Source: Pacificimonas sp036351775 (lineage in GTDB: Bacteria > Pseudomonadota > Alphaproteobacteria > Sphingomonadales > Sphingomonadaceae). From it: DNA of 64,000 nt. Location of the stretch: the NCBI GenBank assembly GCA_036351775.1, contig JAZBPX010000064.1, positions 1-64,000 of the forward strand, written 5' to 3'. The position numbers and the translations under genes were made by a program. The notes under the pieces are model-generated. The model did not search any database, was not told where the DNA came from, and saw nothing but the letters and a program-made list of their open reading frames with translations. Position 1 is the stretch's first letter, and the number at the start of each line of letters is the position of its first letter. Below are positions 62,064-64,000 of this stretch, piece by piece.

Positions 62064-63041
62064 ATGCAGGATGAAGGTGGCGAACTAGCGGGGGCTGCAG
62101 GGGCTGCGGTCGAGGCAACCGTGCGCCAGCCTGCAGAGCTGGTAAACGCCAAGCTCCTTGAAATCAGCACCAGTTTCTATCTTGCTCTTCCCAATATCAT
62201 CGCCGGGGTCGTCTTCCTTCTTATCGCGTGGGTGATGGGAAAGTTCGTCCGGCGCGGTATCGCCGCCATCGCCCGCCGCAGGGGGCGCCCCGATCTCGGC
62301 AACGTTGCGGGCTCGCTGACCCAGGGCGTGTTCATGCTCGCCGCGATCCTGATCGCCGCCGCCATCGTCTTTCCGAGCGTGTTGCCCGCCGATGTGCTCG
62401 CAACCCTCGGGATCGGGTCCGTCGCCATCGGCTTCGCCTTCAAGGACATCTTGCAGAACCTCTTCGCCGGTCTCCTGATCCTGATCCGCCGTCCCTACAT
62501 GGCCGGTGATGAGATCAAGGTGGGCGAGTTCGAGGGCACGGTAGAATCGATCGAAAGCCGCGCCACCATGCTCCGCACCTACGACAACCGCCGCGTCGTC
62601 ATTCCGAACAGCGATATCTATACCAAGTCCGTGGTCGTCCTGACCGCCTACCCCACGCGCCGCGACGAATATGACGTGGGCATTGGCTATGGCGAAGATC
62701 CCATGGCGGTCTGCGAGCGGTTTCGCGAAGCCGTGCGCGACGTCCCCGGCGTCATGACCGACCCCGGCCCCGAATGCTTCCCATGGGAACTCGCCGCCAG
62801 CACCTTTACGCTCCGCGTCCGCTGGTGGGTGCTGGCCGAGCGCAGCGACCTCGTCCAGACCCGCGCCCGCGTTCTCAACGCCATTTTCCAGGCCGCGCTC
62901 GAAGACGACATCGACCTGCCCTACCCAACCAGCGTTAGCCTCGTGAAGGGCGACCGTCTTGACGATGCGCTCTTGGAAGCGGGGGCCGCGGCGGACGGCG
63001 GGGTGTCGGCGCCGGACCTCGGCGAGGAGAAACGGCCGTAG
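62064..63041 (+). CDS. mscS: Small-conductance mechanosensitive channel (MscS family)
   Basis: 325 residues. Three N-terminal transmembrane helices (about 32-52, 73-100 and 110-130) precede the pore region VLATLGIGSVAIGFAFKDIL, QNLFAGLLILIRRPYMAGDE and the beta domain with VESIESRATMLRTYDNRRVV and PNSDIYTKSVV. It relieves osmotic pressure in the inner membrane. It has its own upstream region and is followed by palindromic repeats. Confidence 0.93.
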   Translation: MQDEGGELAGAAGAAVEATVRQPAELVNAKLLEISTSFYLALPNIIAGVVFLLIAWVMGKFVRRGIAAIARRRGRPDLGNVAGSLTQGVFMLAAILIAAAIVFPSVLPADVLATLGIGSVAIGFAFKDILQNLFAGLLILIRRPYMAGDEIKVGEFEGTVESIESRATMLRTYDNRRVVIPNSDIYTKSVVVLTAYPTRRDEYDVGIGYGEDPMAVCERFREAVRDVPGVMTDPGPECFPWELAASTFTLRVRWWVLAERSDLVQTRARVLNAIFQAALEDDIDLPYPTSVSLVKGDRLDDALLEAGAAADGGVSAPDLGEEKRP

Positions 63042-63258
63042 CGAGCCGTGAACCGCGCCGACGGCCCATCCCCTCGCAACGCGGCCAAGTGAAGAGGCAG
63101 CCCTTCTCAATGCAGCGGGCGCTCGCCAAACAGCACCGCGGGTCCACATCCGACCAAAGGGATTTGTGAGGCGCGAAAGGCGGAGCCGCCGGGAAACCCG
63201 CCAGAGCAATGTCCACCGATCTCTTCGGCGAGCCCCTACGACCTCAAACGCCACCCCT

Positions 63259-63421
63259 CATCCCGGCGAAAGCCGCGATCCATCTCCTCGAAAGCGATAC
63301 CAGGCCGAACCCGTCCGACCTTTCCCCACCCGTCATCCCGGCGAAAGCCGGGATCCATCTCCTCGAAAGCGCTACCAGGCCGAACCCGCACGAGGTGGAT
63401 CCCGGCGTTCGCCGGGATGAC
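63259..63421. repeat. Double-hairpin repeat (90 bp) plus an extra left half
   Basis: A full element spans 63332-63421, bounded by GTCAT and ATGAC, with hairpins CCCGGC-gaaa-GCCGGG and ATCCCGGC-gttc-GCCGGGAT. A copy of its left half and inner sequence precedes it at 63259-63331, giving a direct repeat with 75-base period (identity high across CATCCCGGCGAAAGCC and CATCTCCTCGAAAGCG). It belongs to the same structural class as the 89-bp elements near aspS. The remaining bases 63042-63258 hold nothing else I recognise. Confidence 0.85.
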
Positions 63422-63438
63422 GGCATAAATGCAGGCGC

Positions 63439-64000
63439 TTACTCGTCCCTATCCTCGCCCTCGCTTTCGCCCTCGCTCACAGCGTCACCCGCCGGCAACT
63501 CCGCATCGATCACGGCACCGGGCGCTTCGACGGTGTCGACGCCCTCGCCCTGATCGTCGGCGTGATCCTCGTCCCCGTCTTCTTCGAGGATCTTGGCGGC
63601 CGAGACGACCTGCTCGTCCTTGCCGACCTTGAACAGCGTCACGCCCTGCGTCACCCGCCCGGTAATGCGGACATTCTCAGTGCGCGTGCGGATCAGCTTG
63701 CCCTGGTCGGTCACCAGCATCAGCCCCGCCCCCTCTTCCACCGGAAAGCTGGCGACTACGGGACCCGTCTTGTCGGTCACGTCGAGGTTGGTGATCCCCT
63801 GCCCGCCGCGGTTCGCGCGCCGGTAGTGATGCGATGACGTCCGCTTGCCGAACCCGTTCGCGCTCACCGTCAGCAGGAATTCTTCCGCATCAGCAAAGGC
63901 TTCGGTTCGCTCGGCGTCCAGCTCTTCGCGGAAATAGGCGTCGCGCTCGTCCGGCGTCGCGTCGAAATTGCGAATGACCGACAGCGACATGACCTCATCG
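63439..64000 (-). CDS. gyrA: DNA gyrase subunit A, C-terminal part (5' end outside window)
   Basis: 186 residues visible, the last blades of the GyrA C-terminal beta-pinwheel, including EFLLTVSANGFGKRTSSHHY, RRANRGGQGITNLDV and VEEGAGLMLVTDQGKLIRTR. The protein ends in an unusually long acidic tail of about 45 residues (EEDGDEDHADDQGEG, then EGESEGEDRDE). Acidic GyrA tails modulate DNA wrapping and supercoiling. The start and catalytic half are beyond position 64000. Confidence 0.93.
   Translation of the reverse strand, partial: DEVMSLSVIRNFDATPDERDAYFREELDAERTEAFADAEEFLLTVSANGFGKRTSSHHYRRANRGGQGITNLDVTDKTGPVVASFPVEEGAGLMLVTDQGKLIRTRTENVRITGRVTQGVTLFKVGKDEQVVSAAKILEEDGDEDHADDQGEGVDTVEAPGAVIDAELPAGDAVSEGESEGEDRDE

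Noticed and set aside
63259..63421. CRISPR-like array because of the 75-base periodic repeats
   Set aside because: Only two partial copies with internal palindromes and no unique spacers; no cas genes nearby.

Overview
The window is a dense, GC-rich stretch of bacterial chromosome made up almost entirely of conserved core genes. FlbT, HdaA, NtrY/NtrX, an ECF sigma factor with an NrsF-type anti-sigma partner, and gene orders such as lepB-rnc-era-recO-parC and DUF2066-perM-hdaA-ppk-ppx point to an alphaproteobacterium. The combination fits Sphingomonadales best, by recalled gene order rather than by any search. I see no rRNA, insertion sequence, prophage, CRISPR array or integron; the only RNA gene found is a tRNA-Pro(TGG).

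Layout. 1-0.5 kb: tail of a CCA-adding tRNA nucleotidyltransferase. 0.5-2.2: PAS-GGDEF-EAL protein with a degenerate cyclase site. 2.3-7.6 (minus): lepB-rnc-era-recO-parC. 7.7-10.5: pgi, then a minus-strand ECF sigma/NrsF pair with an apparent autoregulatory promoter. 10.6-18.7: typA, ntrY-ntrX-hfq-hflX and, convergent, mazG. 18.9-21.8: acs, an EF-hand membrane protein and a short squalene/phytoene synthase-like protein. 22-25.2: three TadG/TadE-like secreted-pilus proteins. 25.2-29.8: a PNPOx-fold flavoprotein, ettA, a very acidic small lipoprotein with a strong terminator, a flavin reductase and an alpha/beta hydrolase. 29.8-32.7 (minus): tRNA-Pro, a molybdopterin oxidoreductase, a DUF2062 membrane protein, smpB and dapA. 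32.7-38.2: lytic transglycosylase, a repeat-filled gap, aspS and rnd. 38.2-45.0 (minus): DUF2066-perM-hdaA-ppk-ppx. 45.1-47.2: purM-purN, where PurN carries an extra MmcQ/YjbR-like domain. 47.3-49.8 (minus): ndk, holC, pepA. 49.9-55.7: lptD-surA-pdxA-rsmA. 55.7-61.9 (minus): TPR protein, rsmB, guaB, M28 peptidase, flbT and a larger TPR protein. 62-63: mscS. 63.3-64: palindromic repeats and the C-terminal end of gyrA.

How the genes work together. Most clusters are translation and RNA functions (rnc, era, typA, hfq, hflX, ettA, smpB, rsmA, rsmB, rnd, aspS), envelope assembly (lepB, lptD, surA, lytic transglycosylase), nucleotide supply (purM, purN, guaB, ndk, mazG) and topology or replication control (parC, gyrA, recO, holC, hdaA). 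Many neighbours overlap by 1-14 bases, showing tight operons.

The most interesting points are the PurN-MmcQ fusion; the ECF sigma/NrsF unit with two conserved-position cysteines and a matching promoter; an NtrX lacking the GAFTGA loop next to an NtrY with no ntrBC; an orphan flbT; non-canonical start regions for hflX and lptD; and a family of about 90-bp double-hairpin repeats at four sites, two of which flank what looks like a decayed duplicate of the aspS 3' end. I do not see a clearly new multi-gene defence or metabolic system here.
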